Shown: positions 36,400 to 49,484 of the stretch, in pieces
Numbering within the stretch: position 1 is the stretch's first letter
How the letters are laid out: every line of letters begins with the position of its first letter
Source of the DNA: Voacanga thouarsii
Taxonomy: Eukaryota; Streptophyta; Magnoliopsida; Gentianales; Apocynaceae
DNA: 64,000 bases
Assembly (NCBI GenBank): GCA_026120185.1
Contig: JANUWF010001479.1
Span: forward strand, 310,001-374,000
Direction of reading: 5' to 3'
Program-made: the position numbers and the translations under genes
The notes under the pieces: generated by a model
The model's database searches: none
What the model was told of the DNA's origin: nothing
What the model saw: the letters and a program-made list of their open reading frames with translations, nothing else

Positions 36400-38439
36400 G
36401 TTTTTACTTTTTAAACATTATAATAATTCTTTTTCCTCTTTCTTTTATTCCTTTTTGGGAGGAGATCCTAATCTGGTCCCAAAAAAAAGAAAAAATGATC
36501 AACCAATACAGATTAAAACTAAAACCACGTGACTATATTTTTAAAACAAACATACTAACAAAGATGTACGGTTAAATAAATTTTAAATAATTTCGATCCA
36601 TAACTTAGGCTATAGACGTACCATTTAATTGTCCTAAGATCCATACGCTATTCCAATAATCTCATATTCTCTATCAATATTTTTTTTAATATATTGATCA
36701 CATTAATTCTAAAATTTCTTCTAATCCACCATTATATCAAATGCATTTATCAAAGTAACTATTTTGACAAAAAGAAATATCTAATGCACATTAATTTTAT
36801 TTGTAAAGTATTAATGAAAGATAGATCAAATATATGTTAAATTTTCGTCACTTTCAACGCACTAATTGGATGCATCGTTGGTATTTGTCGTAAAAATTGA
36901 AGTGTGTGTGTGTGTGTGTGTTCAAGTCACTACTCAACCCAAAAATAGATAGTGTGTTTCATGATGTAAGTTTTTTTAGTGAAATTTCCGATGAGCAAAT
37001 TGATCTCTAATGGGATTGTCGCTTGTAAATTGTTTGGCAATCCTGCCACTTGTCTCTCTACATATACGTCTATGTAGAAAGTGGTAAAAAAGAGTAAGCA
37101 ATTCCAACAGCAAACCCCTTAAATGGCAAAAACCGTCTACTAATTGTCATGCTCATAACGGTTTCGTGTTGTTTCATTTAGACTGTGTGGGACAAAATCC
37201 GTAATTTGTGTAACTTCTGCCAGATAAAAGAGAAAGTCGAAGGATATGAAAATACTAGTCTAGCTTTAATTTTCCGTTTGCATTAAAGGCACCTCCAGAA
37301 TCAATTACAATTATTTTTCAATTTTTCACATCATATTTCTAGATATTCTAAACTTCTCCTACTATTTTCCACCTAATAGCCTAATTAACAATAGAGTCAA
37401 CTTTATATTTAAAAACTAACTTTAATGTTTCTAAAATTAAAATTTAGCCTTCTGACCCACAAAAAATCTTTGGTTCTATTTCTATTAAGAACAATAATCT
37501 AGGTGACGCCTTTATATGTAAGGGTAAGGTAACCTAAGCCTTCCAAAATGATTTCTCCAAACAAAAAGATGGATTGTCACATGATATTGAATAAAAACTC
37601 CTATTCGTTAACTTGCCATTATAGAATCCATTCTTGAGCATGGTACATGGGAGGCTAAATGATTTAATGAATTAATTCATTGATTCATGGGACCAAATTA
37701 AATCTAACATCATCAAATATATTATCAAATAATACTAAAAAAGAAATCACTACTTATTCCAACAACAACGAAACAACTCTCAAGACAAAAGCAATGTATT
37801 TATATAATTATGTGTTTGATTTTGTTTGAATGGTTTGTTATCACCAAAATTCCTATCAAACCTAATAAATTATAATCTTATATTATATGAAGCAAAAAAT
37901 ATTTTAATAATAATGTTAATGAAAATTTTTTAAGATATTAATAAAATTATTTTTTCTACACTTAAATTTTTTTAATATATTATCTAATATTATACCAATA
38001 ATAATACACACACACACACACACACACACATACCACAATAGAATTATTGAATACTTTTTGTACTATCCATCGTGTACCGAGAAATATTTCAAATATCAAT
38101 ACAACATGTGCCATACCCTTAACAAAACCTATCAAACTCGTAATTTAATGCACGATAGTAATTATTTAGTTGTTAAACACTCTTAAACAAGTGAAAAATC
38201 TTATTTTCGTTGTTTTTATATCACTAGCTGAAATTATTTTTTTTACATGACATATCTATTTATTATGTATATTCTTAATTTTTTCAACAAATATATTCTT
38301 AAATATATAGCTATATAAAATCACTACATGTCTATGTATCCATACACATATACAAAAACTATATCTTTGTTTTTTTTTCCCTTTTAGAAAGTACATGTAT
38401 TTGGACATTCTTACACACAAAAAAGAAGAGAAGAATGGA
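36400..38439. other. AT-rich intergenic DNA
   Basis: No gene is recognised. There is a (GT)10 run at 36902-36921 and an (AC)12 run at 38006-38030. The rest is plain AT-rich sequence. Confidence 0.5.
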
Positions 38440-38444
38440 GCAAC

Positions 38445-39961
38445 TGTTGGGATATGCCCTCAATTTGTACTTATACTATTGTCATTATATTTTATATAAT
38501 AATATGAGGTTTTCCTTTTCATGAATAGTGCGTTTTGTTTTGTGATCATCAAGTACGTGACTTGATAGTAAAACCCAATAATGAATACAATGATTATTCT
38601 AAATCTGTCCTTGATCGTTTATTATTATTGGAACAATAATAAATTAAGATTAGTATATTTGTGACTGGATGGCTATGTTTTACTCGGTCATGGATATTTG
38701 TGATATCAAGTCAAAACATAAAATAAATGTTAAAGAACATTGTATTGGACATGACTCACTGTGAGAGTACTTCATGGAACATGTCATAAGTACTTTCTAA
38801 CCATAATAATATTAAAAGTCATTCGACCTAAATTCATCATAGTTTCCCACCTGATAAATTCTGTATTTTGACGTTGTCTAAAATTGTCTTTAACCAGATA
38901 ATAATTAGACTACTGTTAGATATAGAATAAATCAATAAGAGGAATATGATTGATAGTGAAGGAATTTGTCCCTCTCAATTATGGGAGAGATATCCATAGG
39001 CCTCTTGATAAGTTAGACTGTTAAAATGCATGGCCGTGTTCAAACATATCAATCTAAGATATTGATATCATTTGTTTGAACAGTCTACTATGAAATCAAG
39101 AAATAATTGATTAAACTTAATAAGGATGACATGCTCCGTGCCTTATGTTTAATCTGGATATCGTATGACAAAATGACTAAATATAAAATTATGGTTTGGT
39201 TCAAAGAGATTACCGATCTTCATTTAACCTGGATAGTTATAATGTTTTGTTAGAAACCACTTATAACTTGTAGGCCATTTAAATATGATTTAGGCATACT
39301 GCCAGTGTTGAATGAACCTATAGGGTCACACAATAAGTGAACTTGTTAGGTTGTTTTTTGGTGACCAGATTCGATGAATCTGGAAATATGTCTAAGTTAA
39401 TCAAACTTAGAAAATTTACCAGATACAATGAATTTGGAAATATGTCAACATTCGATATATTTGGATGATGTCCAGTTTATAAGAATCTGATTCGGTAAAT
39501 TAATTAGTTAAATTATCGAGATAATGGCAGAATCTTATCATATTAGTTTTAATTTAATTTGAATTTAAATTAAAATACGATAAGATATTATTAGGGTTGG
39601 ACTCTAAGAGGTTCGGAGTGGGTTTTAAGAAAACCCTAGCCATCTTCTTGGGTGTGCCAATTTCTATTGAGAATATTCGTGCCTCCATTGATCAGAAAAA
39701 AAAACCTCTCAAACCCTAGGCTCTAGCACTCCCCGGGTAACGAGTGAGTTCGCGGTGTGTATCCGATAGAGGATGTTCGCACACTGCAGTGTCTGGTGAT
39801 CGTTCGGGTTGCACGTACAGTGACAGAATCGGAATCGAAGGATATCGATTACACCAAACAGAGGTAATTCTACAAACCTACGATCTTTTTAATTGTTTAC
39901 TTAAATTCTCGGAAGGGATTCGTGGATATTTTTCACGTTTAGAAGTCCACGAATCTTAACA
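38445..39961 (+). mobile_element. Solo LTR, Copia-like
   Basis: A 1.5-kb LTR from TGTTGGGATATGCCCTC (38445) to CTTAACA (39961), flanked by GCAAC (38440-38444) and ACAAC (39962-39966), a 5-bp duplication with one mismatch. The start resembles that of the family A LTRs in this window, but the body differs. No primer site follows and no second copy is present, so it is a solo LTR. Near the end (39590-39960) is a GC-richer stretch, probably the transcript start/R region; the 71-codon open frame there is not a gene. Confidence 0.78.
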
Positions 39962-39966
39962 ACAAC

Positions 39967-41815
39967 TATAGTTGTGAAACACCAAGTAATATGCAACATC
40001 AATCACCACACTAGGTTTCTATATTCTATGGAAAGATTTGACGAGGAATTTTTTTTTGGGTGGTTTTCAAAGCAAAAATATACTACCAAATAATGAAAGC
40101 TTTTGTACCATTAATTTATTTGGCACCTAAATGCCACCAATATTAGCCAAACTAGTACTTTACTCCTTAAAAAAAAAAAAAAAACCAACTTGGTATGTCA
40201 AACTACCTAAAAAATAGAAATAATGTAACAATTGGGAAGAATTATTTTTAATTACACTAAGATCCTCCTCATAATGCACATATCAACTTCTTTTTTTTTT
40301 TCTTTTTTTTGTCTCGTTTGAAAAAATACTTCTTTTTTTCCTCATGCAACGACCCAAACGAAACTTTAAAAAAATTGTGCTACCAGTTATCAAGAAACAA
40401 ATCTCAAACAAATCTTCACAAACTCCAAAAACACTGAAAAGGCACTGCTCAATTCAAAGCTCCACAAACAAATCTCAAAACACAGGCAATAATGCTAAAT
40501 CCAAAAATACTGCTCAATCCCAAAAAAAAAAAAAAGAAAAGAAAACAATGCTCATACAGAGACTAGTAGTTATAAAAAATAATAAAAAAAAATCATTGCA
40601 CTACCCCAAAACAAACAGAGGTCTGTCCAAACATATGTATTCTGCCAATTACAAATTCAGATAAAATAAGATCTCAATAGGAAGAATAAAAAAGAAAGCA
40701 GGCCTCTAAATAATCAAATATATATTTCTGCCCCAAAAACATGAAAAAAATTGCAACTTACAACCAAATGTCGGAACTCGACAGTAAAAAAAAAAAAAAA
40801 AAACGCAATGGCAGCTGGATAAGGAAAAACGCAGTGGCAGCCAGAAGTCACTATCGGCTCTTGAATGTGGGGAGGCAACGCAGTGGCTCCTCGGATTCTA
40901 GAGGGGGGAGCTTCAGCCACAGCCGGATTTTTCGACGGGGGGAGCCAAAAAAACGACTCCTGGACGTTGGAAGGGAGGGGGGGCAGTGGTGGTTTCAGCG
41001 GCCACCGGCAATTTTCGAGAGGGGAGGGGGTGATTTTACAACGGCAGTTGCGAATGGAAAAGACAAAGGGGAGAATATCTCGGGAAGCATGGACGCAAAT
41101 TATGAATGCATTTTTATTCGAGTTGAACGCATTTAACAAATGCGTTGAGGCCATATTTGGTCGCCTTTCCCCCGACAGGCCAGTTGATTTAGAATGGCCC
41201 ATTCTAATAAAAAACTCCCAACAGAGGGTTCCAAGCATAAAGTCCCAAACTACAAGACAACACCAACCCTATCATGCTTAAATGCAGCATCTACATTCAC
41301 CACTTTGATCAGGAGCATCCCATTTTGTCACATCAAAATCCCTTTCATCCTCAACCAAACTTTGCATGCATTTACCTGCTAGAACTCAGAAAGCAAAGCA
41401 AAAAATTTAGAAATTAGAAGACTAGCACTCAAGCAAAAAATTCAGAAACATGCATGCATATGTTTTGGAAGACAAAAACATGAAAAAACTCGAGCTAAGA
41501 AACCGACTCCTCTTGCAAAAATCCATTTGAATTCCAGCTTCTTGCAAGACTGTGAGCAAGTTGCCCTGCAAAAAAATTATAGCCCAAAGAGAGAACTGAA
41601 AGATTTTTGACTTTAAAAAGTAAAGTTTTAACAAAATTTCCCCTTCTGTTTCCTCTTCTTCCAAATATTATGAGAATGGTGATCAGATTGGTTCTTAAAG
41701 ACAATAATCATAGCAGAGGAATATAACTGAAAGTGATAACAATCCTTGCTCAATCAATAAATCAAGAAAGGATGAAAAGATCAATTGCATTCATGGGAAT
41801 TATCTTAGTGCTGGA
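39967..41815. other. Intergenic DNA with a GC-rich patch and a palindrome
   Basis: No gene is recognised. There are long A and T runs (for example 40169-40184 and 40788-40802). A GC-rich patch at 40800-41180 has overlapping open frames on both strands with no known domain. At 41126-41146 there is a perfect palindrome AACGCATTT-AAC-AAATGCGTT, similar in plan to the MULE palindromes. Confidence 0.45.
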
Positions 41816-41822
41816 GTGCAGT

Positions 41823-42215
41823 TGATGTATTAATATTGCATTAGATATATTGGGTGATTTCTAAATAAATTATGTTAGAATTTAATGCAATATGAGCTTT
41901 ATTAGGACAATTTACTCTTAATTGTGTTTATTTGGTTTTTCTAGGTATTTGAATGCAAAAGTTACAAATTGGAGGATTGAAGAGTAAATTACAAGAGTTC
42001 ACGTCAATAGGAGAGTTCAAGCGGGGGCATGATTTAACTCTCCAACGTGTTCTAGCGGAAAGTATAAAAGGAAAAAGATGGGGATTTTCTGAGGATCAAT
42101 CGACCAACACCACAAGAGTGAATTGGCTGTTTTTGTTTTTCCATTAAGTAGCATTAGGCATTATTTTCTTTGGGAATTGCTATATTGTGGGAGGTTGTTG
42201 GGCTAATGCATTAGA
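41823..42215 (+). mobile_element. Truncated 5' LTR of Athila-like element X
   Basis: Begins TGATGTATTAATATTGCATT and matches 47980-48330 closely for about 380 bp, apart from small insertions. It is cut off near 42215 by the opposite-strand element. The copy at 47980 is preceded by a polypurine tract and is the 3' LTR, so this is the 5' LTR. Confidence 0.65.
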
Positions 42216-43956
42216 TATAAGGAAAAGCAAATGATAGAAAAATAAAGAAAAGAAAAATACACACATTAGATATATTTTCAAACTACTTAAACACAAAAGT
42301 TATTGGTATTTATAAGTATAAAATGAATTAAGCTAGTCAATTAAGGCACACAAAAGAACATATAGACATATGGATATATAAACATATAAATAAGGTTAAA
42401 TCAATAAAATCTAAGTTTTCATGATATTGTTCTCCAACAACGGCACCAAAAAATTGATGCGTAAAGGGTGCATAAAAATCATTAAATTTAAATCTATCCC
42501 TTAGTTAATTTTTATCATTAAATTTAAATCTATCCCTTAGTTAATTTTTAATTAAAGCATTAATCTCAAAATACACATATGAGCAAGTATACTCATTGCC
42601 AGCATAATATAAGAAATTAACGAGTATTGATCATCAGAAGAACAAATACACACTAATAGCTTTTCATCAATTATTTAACCGATCAAATAAAGTGATAAGA
42701 TAATAAAAAGAAATATAAAGAAATATATATAACTCAAGGATGTAAGAATATGCAATTTAGACAATTATCCTAGAAGATATGATAATGAACCGTTTAGCTA
42801 CTATCTCAATTAATCATCATCTTGGCATCATGAAGGAATATAAAATAAAATTCAATCATTTCCTAAGTCATGAATTTATTTATATAGACTCAATTTCTTT
42901 CCTATTTATGGAATCTTTATCTTTTGATTAAATTAGTAGATTTCCCAATCAAACCAACATAACTAAAAAATACATTAAACTCAATTCCTCATAAACATGA
43001 AATTAGCCAACGACCCTATACTCTAAACAAAATCAACTAATCTTTGATCACTTTAGTCCTTTAATCTTAATTTCATTTCTCAAGTCTATTAAGATTTGAC
43101 AAATATGAAATCAATGCAATGAACTTCTAATATTGTTTCTCAAGTCAATTAGAAGAAAACGCATCAATAACTAATGAACTTCTAACAACGTTTCCCAAGT
43201 CAATTAGGAGAAATCGCATCAATAACCAATGATAACAAGTAATCAACTATTAAGGATAATAGAAAATTAATTAAATAACTAAATTAATCCAAAAACCATG
43301 AATTCCAAAATAATGTCAAATTATAATAAAAATATTAATTACATCATTATTCTAGAAAAAGAAAACAAAGGTAAAAGAAAAAACTCATAGACAAGCATCC
43401 TTATTCTCCCTTGGAGACTCTCTTGAATAATCCTCCTTGAATAGTGAATCTCCTCATTCTTTGAGTGATTTGCAACTTTGATTCTTGAATTCACTACTTT
43501 CTCGTATGTTTTCTTGTTTAAATAAGCCTCTTTGATGCTAAAATTCATTGCTTAAGGATTCTTGGCCGAGTAGGATTTGAAAAATACCAAAATCTTTTAG
43601 AAGATTTCAAATTCTTACACAAAATCGCGTGTGTCTAGACCGGACTTAGCATCAGGTCCATTCGACCCACCTGGCACCAAGTGTATTCTGTTTGGTCCCC
43701 TGAATGTTGCTCTGTTTTCTTTGGTTTTTCCAGATTGAACCTGATGCCTCTTGCAGTGGCCAGACCTGGCGCTAGGTGCAATATGAAATTTTGCACTTTT
43801 TGCTCGAAATCAACTCAATTCTATTCAAATTTGTCAAAAAATACTTTTCACAAGCAAAATGTCAAATATGAAAGAATATTCCTAGTTATTAGATCAAAAA
43901 TATATCAAATTAATCTCAAATAACTATAAAAATAGTGATGAATTTAGCTTCTATCA
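42216..43956 (-). mobile_element. Athila-type LTR with primer site, opposite strand (element Y)
   Basis: The LTR spans 42455-43956 (1.5 kb; plus-strand ends TGATGCG and TTCTATCA). Just outside it, at 42433-42450, is the complement of a TGG(C/T)GCCGTTG primer-binding site like those of Athila/Tat elements. About 220 bp of leader continues to the left and aligns with 50973-51050 of the other Athila element. The rest of its internal region is absent. The LTR has a 36-bp tandem duplication (42481-42516, 42517-42552). It is homologous to the LTR at 56354-57773. Confidence 0.72.
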
Positions 43957-45370
43957 GAGACTCAACACTATTTTGGTGATGACTTAGAAAGAAATAAAGT
44001 GAGTTACAGGTTTCATACATCTCAGTAACAAGGTCCAGGTCAGACATCGTTAAATAAAAAATGAATGACGCTACTCTATATAAAAAAGGTAATTCTTTCT
44101 TAGTTTACATCCTAATGCACGTTCTATGGCTTCACGTTAGAAGCCAATAATGTAATTTGTGTTTTTCCATGCTCGTATTTCTATATTATTGTTCATCTGT
44201 CAATTATCATTATTTTCTTTCTTTCTTGTGATTCAATTTAGTTAGACGACCGCACTGGGGAAAACTGAGTCAGAAGGCAGAAAAATTCCAGCGCCTGAAC
44301 AATTCCTTGTATTAAAGTAATCCAGAAATGGATTCGGTTTAAATTGGCCCTACCCATTCACTCCATACGTGGACAGAAACTTTCTAGAGCCTGAACAATT
44401 TCAATCTGGTGCTAGACTCCTTGTGCGACTTCACGCAGGCACCTGGTTCTCAACCAGGTGCTAAAACCAATTCCAAGTCAGGGTAGCAGCAGGGGAACAC
44501 CAAGCAGGAACATTCCAGCGTCGGAAGTCATCAAGTCAGGCGCGAGATCTACTCGAGCTCATTCCGGTGTTGGAATTAAGACCGAGCTCAATTCGGCACG
44601 AGAATGAGCTCGGTCAGCCACATCAACCCCTTTAAATCCATTCAGGCACCGGTTTCAAAGCCATCAAAGTCACCACAAACTTCCCAAGCAGAAAAATTCC
44701 AACGCCGGAATTCATCTAATTTGGCGCGGAATTTAGCTAGCTGCTTCAGTCAAGCGCGGGACTTCATCACTCCGGCACCGGGTTCGAGCTTTTTAATACC
44801 CCAAGTGGCCCAAATTCAATCAGGCTTTGGCTTCCTTCTTCTCCTTTCTTCACCGCCGCAACTGTCCCCACCGATTTACTGCTACAGACTCCACCCATTA
44901 CACAGAGAAGACTTTGGTGCAAAGAAATTTCTTCCCTCTTTGGTAACTCTTCTCCTTTTGCATCTTTTGGCATAGTGGGTTCTTGCTTTTGCACTCAAAA
45001 TTTCTGAGCATGACCACGCGTTTATGAAGTATTTTTGTTGTTCAAATATGCAAAATGAGGTATTTGTGTGATTCTGTCCCTACTCATTTGTTACTGTTTT
45101 CTTTTTTGATTATTCCATTAATTACACGTGGCGGTTGGGGTGAGAAATAATGCTCTTATTTTGTCTGATTCTGTGTGCCTGTGGTATTTTTGCTTCTATA
45201 AGGGAGTGATTCACAAATAGAGAATTTGGTTTTTCTACTTGTGCTTTTCATTATATTTTTAATTGAAACGAAACCATACAATTCTCTATTTCTTGTGTTG
45301 TTTGATTGGGTGGCATTGTGGTATTTTTTTAGGCTTTGAGGGGGAGTTTTTATTTTCCTTTTTAAATTAT
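43957..45370 (+). repeat. Internal region of element X with GC-rich degenerate repeats
   Basis: Non-coding part of element X upstream of its ORF2. At 44270-44800 it has degenerate repeats with the recurring pieces ATTCCA(G/A)CGCCGGA, TCAAGTC(A/C)GGCGCG and GCACCGG. This type of tandem-rich spacer is common between pol and the 3' LTR in Athila/Tat elements. No gag or pol motif was seen. Confidence 0.5.
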
Positions 45371-45374
45371 TATC

Positions 45375-46660
45375 ATGGCCAGTGGTGTTAGTGCTAGACG
45401 TAAACATGCTAGCAACAGACGCAACCAACCATCTTCCTCTGTCCCACCAATACAACCTTCTTCCTCTCAACATCGTTTACCCCAATTTCAGAATGATGCC
45501 AGTAAGGAATGGTATGAGAAACACAAAAGCTACAAATTGATCATTTAGAAAGCCATCTATTCTAAGGTAGATGTTTTTTTCTATTTGCTTGCTCCCTTCC
45601 ATTGTTTAGGGTGGGAATCAATACTCCATCTTTCTCCTTACTTTTATCCTGATCGTATTCGTCAATTTTATGCCAACATTAAGGACAGGGGTATAAGGGT
45701 CACTGAGATTCACTCTAGTGCTAAGGGCATTCCAATTATACTTTCACATTCTACTCTAGCTACTCTCTTTCAATTTGCTAATGAGGGAGATGACATTTAT
45801 TTTGGCACTGATATGGTGTATACCGATCTAAGCTTCTGTCTTCTTCAAACTCTTGATTGTTTAGGTGCCAAAGTCACTCCTCGCCCATCTAATCCTGAGC
45901 GGCTTCTGTTCATGCTCATGGCCTCAGTCTCACACATCGCCTCCTTGCCTACATTGTCAGCTTTAATATTATGCCTCGCACAAGTAGCCTCAATGATATT
46001 AAGAATTGTGATGTCTATGTGTTGTATAAGCTCATCACTGGTATGGGTGAGTCTCCTGCACCTCTTGGCAGTGTGACTGTGAAGGAAATCCTAGCCTCTG
46101 CTTGTGCTGCGAGACCTACCAAAGCTTATGCTTTCCTAGACTCCTTTCCAATATTTTTGAGTCTTACAATGTTGATGTCAGCGGAGAGCTAAAAAAGGAC
46201 ACCACTTTATCTGATGTTTTAAGTATAGCTAGTATCACTAACCTAGGCTATACGTGATCTACCACTGGTGCATGGGAGTATAAGGGGCAGTCGGTTCCTT
46301 CAGGTGCCCTAACTCCTTCTACACCACCATCATCCATCGCCCTTTCTACTTCTACCACCACCCTCTCCTGCTACCACCACCCTTATTCATCCACCTCTTG
46401 TGGCTTTTTCTACTAGTTCCCCATCATTATCTACTGATCTTTCTATTCTTTTGAGACATGTGCAGGTTTTACTTTTGCAGCTCTAGCAAGGTCAGCAACA
46501 AATTGTCACATAATTGGATCACTAGGAGCGCATGCTTACCTACCTTTTCCAGTACACCATCAGAGCCTCTTGGTGGTCCTCCTCAAAGAATACTGAGGAT
46601 TTAGATGATGATGATGAGGAGTCCGGTGGCTCTGATGCTCTGGTTGTGTGATACCCTGTT
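45375..46660 (+). pseudogene. Athila-type ORF2 (plant transposon protein domain), element X
   Basis: From ATG 45375 the frame has a Ser/Gln/Pro-rich start, a stop at 45547, then LGWESILHLSPYFYPDRIRQ and FYANIKDRGIRV, which match the 'putative plant transposon protein' region found behind gag-pol in Athila-like elements. A frameshift near 45955 leads to NDIKNCDVYVLYKLITGMG, also typical. Further stops follow, and a Thr/Pro/Ser-rich and acidic tail ends near 46650. Its function is unknown; it has been discussed as envelope-like, which cannot be shown here. Confidence 0.7.
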
Positions 46661-47979
46661 ACTCTCCTAACCTTGCTGATAGGGCAATTGGTTTATTTTC
46701 AATTTATTTATGCTTTTATTGCTATCATTGAGGACACTGCTAGCTTTAAGTGTGGGGAAGGCCTTACATGCTTCATACTTTAATTATTTGGTGTCTTTGG
46801 AGTTGTCTTTTGAAATAGTGATGCATGCATTAGTCCACTTTAGCATTTTCCTTCTCCTACATTGTTTTTGAATGGATTCAAAATCTTCTTGGTATATATC
46901 TCTGGTTTGTGTTGATAAAGCATGTGTTCTATACTCCTTATAACTTATGCATGATTTTCTTCATGCACCAAGGACTATTGTAGTGCTTTACAAATGGTTT
47001 ACATTATTCTTAAGTCAGATTTTCTTGAAAACTTCTGTTGATCAGTCTATAAATTACTTTAATAACTCTCGAGGCAAAATAAGAAGGCATTCATGATTTT
47101 ACTTAGAAATGATGGTCACAGGCTTTCTTTGGATAGTTTGAGCATTTCAAACTTACCTTGTGAATTATTCCTACTACCTTTTTGTGCCTAAATGTATGAA
47201 TTTCTTTCATGAACCAATGAATTTGTTGACCTATTATCTTTTTGTGAGGGTTTAATTTATGCTTCAATTCTTTTATTGCCCCTTTATGAATAGGGTACAA
47301 GTTTAAAAAGGGAAAGTTGTTGTCCTAAGTAGGAAGATCTATGTGGAATCTCATAACTTGTATAAAAAGCTACTGTTTTGTGGTTGGCTTTCTTCCTTTT
47401 TGTGCTTGATCCATATCATGTGTGGGGGTGATCAAGAGGATGAGCATACATTGTATTATGTGCTTGCTATTTCACTTTTTAGAGCTATTGCGAAATGTGT
47501 AAATGCTGAAAAAAATAAAAAGTGAAAAAAAAAGATACATAGCAGTCTATTGAAAAGAAAGAAAGAAAGAAAGAAAGCGACACAAGAAGAAGAACAACAG
47601 TTCGTTGAGTTGGATTGATTCTAAGGCCAATCATGGTATTGAGTTTTCACAGTGTTGATGATTGTTGTATCAAGTTTGATAGTGAGGCTACAAAGATTGT
47701 TCGGTTGCATTTTGATCATAGTATGAGAATTTGGGTAGTGGATATTGATATATAATGGAGCAAGCAAATGATTGGAGTCTTTGCAATGCTTTGCACTACT
47801 AGTCATCATCTCACTTACACAAGTCTTGCATTTGTTATGAGAAGTACATGAACATTTGTTTTATTAGCACTAATAGAGGAAGCATTTGAGATATGATCTT
47901 AAAGCGGTTGTGTGTAGATATTTTGGTTTGAACTTGGTTTTTGCTTAGAGACAAGCAAACCTCTATGCGTGGGGGAGTT
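46661..47979 (+). other. 3' non-coding region of element X
   Basis: AT-rich, with no coding motif. It has a GAAA run at 47553-47577 and ends in a purine tract (GCGTGGGGGAGT, 47968-47979) directly before the 3' LTR, as expected for the plus-strand primer. Confidence 0.55.
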
Positions 47980-48930
47980 TGATGTATTAATATTGCATTA
48001 GATATATTATGTTAGAATTTAATGCAATATGAGCTTTATTTGGACAATTTACTCTAACTTGTGTTTATTTGGTTTTTTCAGCGATTTGAATGCAAAAGCT
48101 ACAAATTGGAGGATTGAAGAGTAAATTACAAGCGTCCACGCCATTATGAGAGTTTAAGCGGGGGCCTGATTTAACTCTCCAACGTGTTTCAGTGGAAAGT
48201 ATAAAAAGAAAATGATGGGGATTTTCTGAGGATCAATCGACCAGCGGCCACAAGAAGGAATTGGCTGTTTTGTTTTTCCAGGCTTTATTTTCTTTGGGAG
48301 TTGCTGTATTGTGGGAGGAGCTTTGAGTGTTAGAGCATATTGGAAGAAATCTGTGAACAACCGTTGGAGACTGTATTAGAACATAGTCATGTTTTATGTT
48401 CTTGAGTTTTTCCTTTATTATGTAATTTGTTATTCTAAGGCCATAATGTAGCCAATACTAATTGTTATATTATTTTTTGACTCCGTTATTTGAAAGGTGT
48501 TACTAAATCTTTGTTTGATTATTATACTTAAAGCAATTGAATGCCTTATCACCATTCAGATTGATTCATCATTAATTAGGAAAATTCGAAAGATAACTTA
48601 GTTAATTAGGACAGGTAATTAGACAAAAAATTACATATGAAATAGAAATATGTTTGCATGGTTTGTGTGATCCGTATAGTGTTATGTTCTTGAATGTGTT
48701 CCCTTGAATTGAATTCAACATAGAAATGTCATTGGGTTATTTGAAGGAATATAATTAATACACCTTGAAAAAAGATATTAGTTAATTCTGGATATTGATT
48801 AATTAATAAAGTACACTCTAAAATAACGAGTCGATTTGATGATATGACAATTGATCTAGTGAATTCACGTGCCTTAGATTCTCTCATTACCATCTTCACC
48901 TAAGAAAGTATTAGTTTTTGTTATTCTAAT
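47980..48930 (+). mobile_element. 3' LTR of Athila-like element X
   Basis: Starts TGATGTATTAATATTGCATT right after the polypurine tract and matches the 5' copy at 41823 for about 350 bp. It continues past the part still present in the truncated 5' copy, so its end is uncertain; about 48930 is a guess based on the next recognisable feature. Confidence 0.5.
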
Positions 48931-49240
48931 TTAGTTTTTACAACCAACAATTATTGAAATCTGTGTTTTCTCCCAACTCAAGTTAGAATTAATTTTATTG
49001 GAAGGAATTTTAATTTCTAATCTTTGTAGGATGATCTTATCACTATAAATGAGATCTAACACACTTGCTAGTACTCTGAATTGGTTATTAGCAGCATTCA
49101 TCTTTTCTTCAAGCATCTTACCATAAAATTTTCCAAAATCGTCACTCAAAGGTTTATACTCCGAAAGGCAGTTCATTATCCATCCCATCTACCGGCGATC
49201 GGAAGCCTTGCATTTCAAGGAAAATTCCTCATTTCAATTA
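48931..49240 (-). pseudogene. Possible captured exon of a host gene
   Basis: The minus strand has an 85-codon frame with well-mixed, gene-like composition: MGWIMNCLSEYKPLSDDF, then FYGKMLEEKMNAANNQFRVL and ASVLDLIYSDKIILQR. Directly upstream the same frame reads KASDRR followed by TAG, which looks like a TGG-to-TAG change, so coding probably extended upstream to about 49235. After LQR (about 49028) the sequence turns AT-rich like an intron. I do not recognise the family. It lies between two retroelements, not in a complete gene. Confidence 0.4.
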
Positions 49241-49484
49241 ACATTGATAGGGTCTCTATTTCACAATACTTGAAATGAATAGAAGGATAAACCACATGTA
49301 GAAGAAAGATTCAATTTCGATGTCCCTGTCTTTAGAGAAATAAAGGTGCACACAAGCCTCGAAGAATATATGAAATGCAACATGCACTCAACAACTAAAC
49401 AAGGAGGACGAAAGAAAGGATAACTCCTAAAATTGCATAACATCCCTTTCTTGAATTCTCTCTTGCTTTTGCTATATAGGGACC

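Noticed and set aside
40714..41281. Overlapping frames of 131-174 codons on both strands
   Set aside because: They come from a GC-rich patch with few stops. The translations are low complexity, include homopolymer runs, and match no known domain.
44590..44603. AATTCGGCACGAG, identical to a cDNA-library EcoRI adaptor
   Set aside because: It lies inside a block of similar native variants (AATTC..GCGCGG, ATTCCGGTGTTGG), so it is probably a chance variant of the repeat and not vector contamination.
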